The notes beneath the pieces are model-generated. The model made no database searches. It saw only the letters and a program-made list of their open reading frames with translations, and was not told the DNA's origin. A program made the translations under genes and the position numbers. From JAHBNG01 sp039028975 (GTDB lineage Bacteria; Chloroflexota; Anaerolineae; Caldilineales; Caldilineaceae), in contig JBCCHB010000171.1 of the NCBI GenBank assembly GCA_039028975.1, positions 1-33,873 of the forward strand: a stretch of 33,873 nt of DNA, read 5' to 3'. Below are positions 33,721 to 33,873 of this stretch, piece by piece. Numbering within the stretch: position 1 is the first letter of the stretch; every line of letters starts with the position of its first letter.

Positions 33721-33873
33721 ACTGGATTATGGCCCTCAGAGGGCATTTGAATATCTTATGTCAACCTGTTGAGCATAGTAGAAATAGAAGCAGCGTAAAT
33801 GACAGCCTCGCTGCTCTTGGTGCAGCGTTCATAGTCTTTGCTAAGGCAGCGATAGCGGTTCAACCAAGCCAAA
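33717..33873 (-). mobile_element. Right-hand part of an IS5-family insertion sequence
   Basis: The boundary is inferred where the glycoside hydrolase loses its family sequence, near 33717-33721. A palindrome GCCCTCAGAGGGC lies at about 33732-33744. The rest of the element runs off the window, so terminal repeats and target duplication cannot be checked. Confidence 0.6.
33756..33872 (-). CDS. IS5-family transposase, C-terminal fragment
   Basis: The last 38 residues read AWLNRYRCLSKDYERCT, then SSEAVIYAASISTMLNRL, up to a TAA at 33756-33758. This is the well-known C-terminus of IS5-family DDE transposases (AWL-RFRRLSKDYE, then SEA-IY-A-I--ML-RL). The gene enters from the right edge of the window. 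Confidence 0.75.
   Translation of the reverse strand: MAWLNRYRCLSKDYERCTKSSEAVIYAASISTMLNRLT

Overview
The window looks like a piece of a Chloroflexota chromosome (Anaerolineae/Caldilineae/Ardenticatenia-like). This is inferred from gene style, not from a marker gene. The signs are: several secreted proteins ending in a short [VIL]-[YF]-L-P-[LFV] tail, very long VCBS/FG-GAP surface proteins, Thr/Pro (TPTPT) linkers, a serpin, a large STAND/TPR regulator, and intergenic palindromes. No rRNA, tRNA or CRISPR array was seen.

Left part (1-7.6 kb). This part carries a membrane-anchored Cys-rich protein, a four-helix-bundle (S23/IVP) protein, a multi-pass membrane protein and a two-gene minus-strand cassette (a small BECR-like protein followed 2 bp later by a DUF2283 protein) that resembles a toxin-antitoxin pair. 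It also carries a 1407-residue HerA/VirB4-type ATPase whose N-terminal and ATPase parts are separated by about 525 residues of Ser/Gly/Thr/Gln/Ala repeats. Purine/pyrimidine-skewed ATGAAGATG/CATCTTCAT repeats lie between these genes.

Centre (7.7-20.2 kb). Two tandem paralogous giant secreted proteins (2026 and 2041 aa) lie on the minus strand. Each has a signal peptide, 14 VCBS/FG-GAP Ca-binding repeats, a CLCA-like zinc metalloprotease motif (HELGH plus a downstream Asp), a solenoid-like region with ALAMGEGT octapeptides, and a YLP tail. Their cores are nearly identical while both ends have diverged, which suggests gene conversion.

Regulatory block (20.2-25 kb). A STAND NTPase with TPRs (minus) and a C-terminal HTH protein (plus) diverge from an intergenic region rich in inverted repeats. 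A P-loop kinase-like gene follows. A promoter-like motif, TCAAArCGACCGCAGTATA, occurs upstream of the first giant protease (twice), the HTH gene and the kinase gene, always in the orientation of the downstream gene. At two of these sites it ends a shared 87-98 bp hairpin module.

Secretome block (25.9-32.2 kb, visibly more AT-rich than the left part). A V8/trypsin-like serine protease, a lipoprotein serpin, and two secreted proteins of unknown function lie on the plus strand. All but the serpin end in the YLPL-like tail. A strong terminator at 32.4 kb closes the block.

Right edge (32.4-33.9 kb). An anchored beta-domain protein is followed by a glycoside-hydrolase-like gene that is cut off by the end of an IS5-family transposase gene running out of the window.

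Taken together, the central 25 kb reads as a cell-surface proteolysis and protease-inhibitor locus with its own candidate regulators. The link between them is inferred from position and shared upstream motifs.
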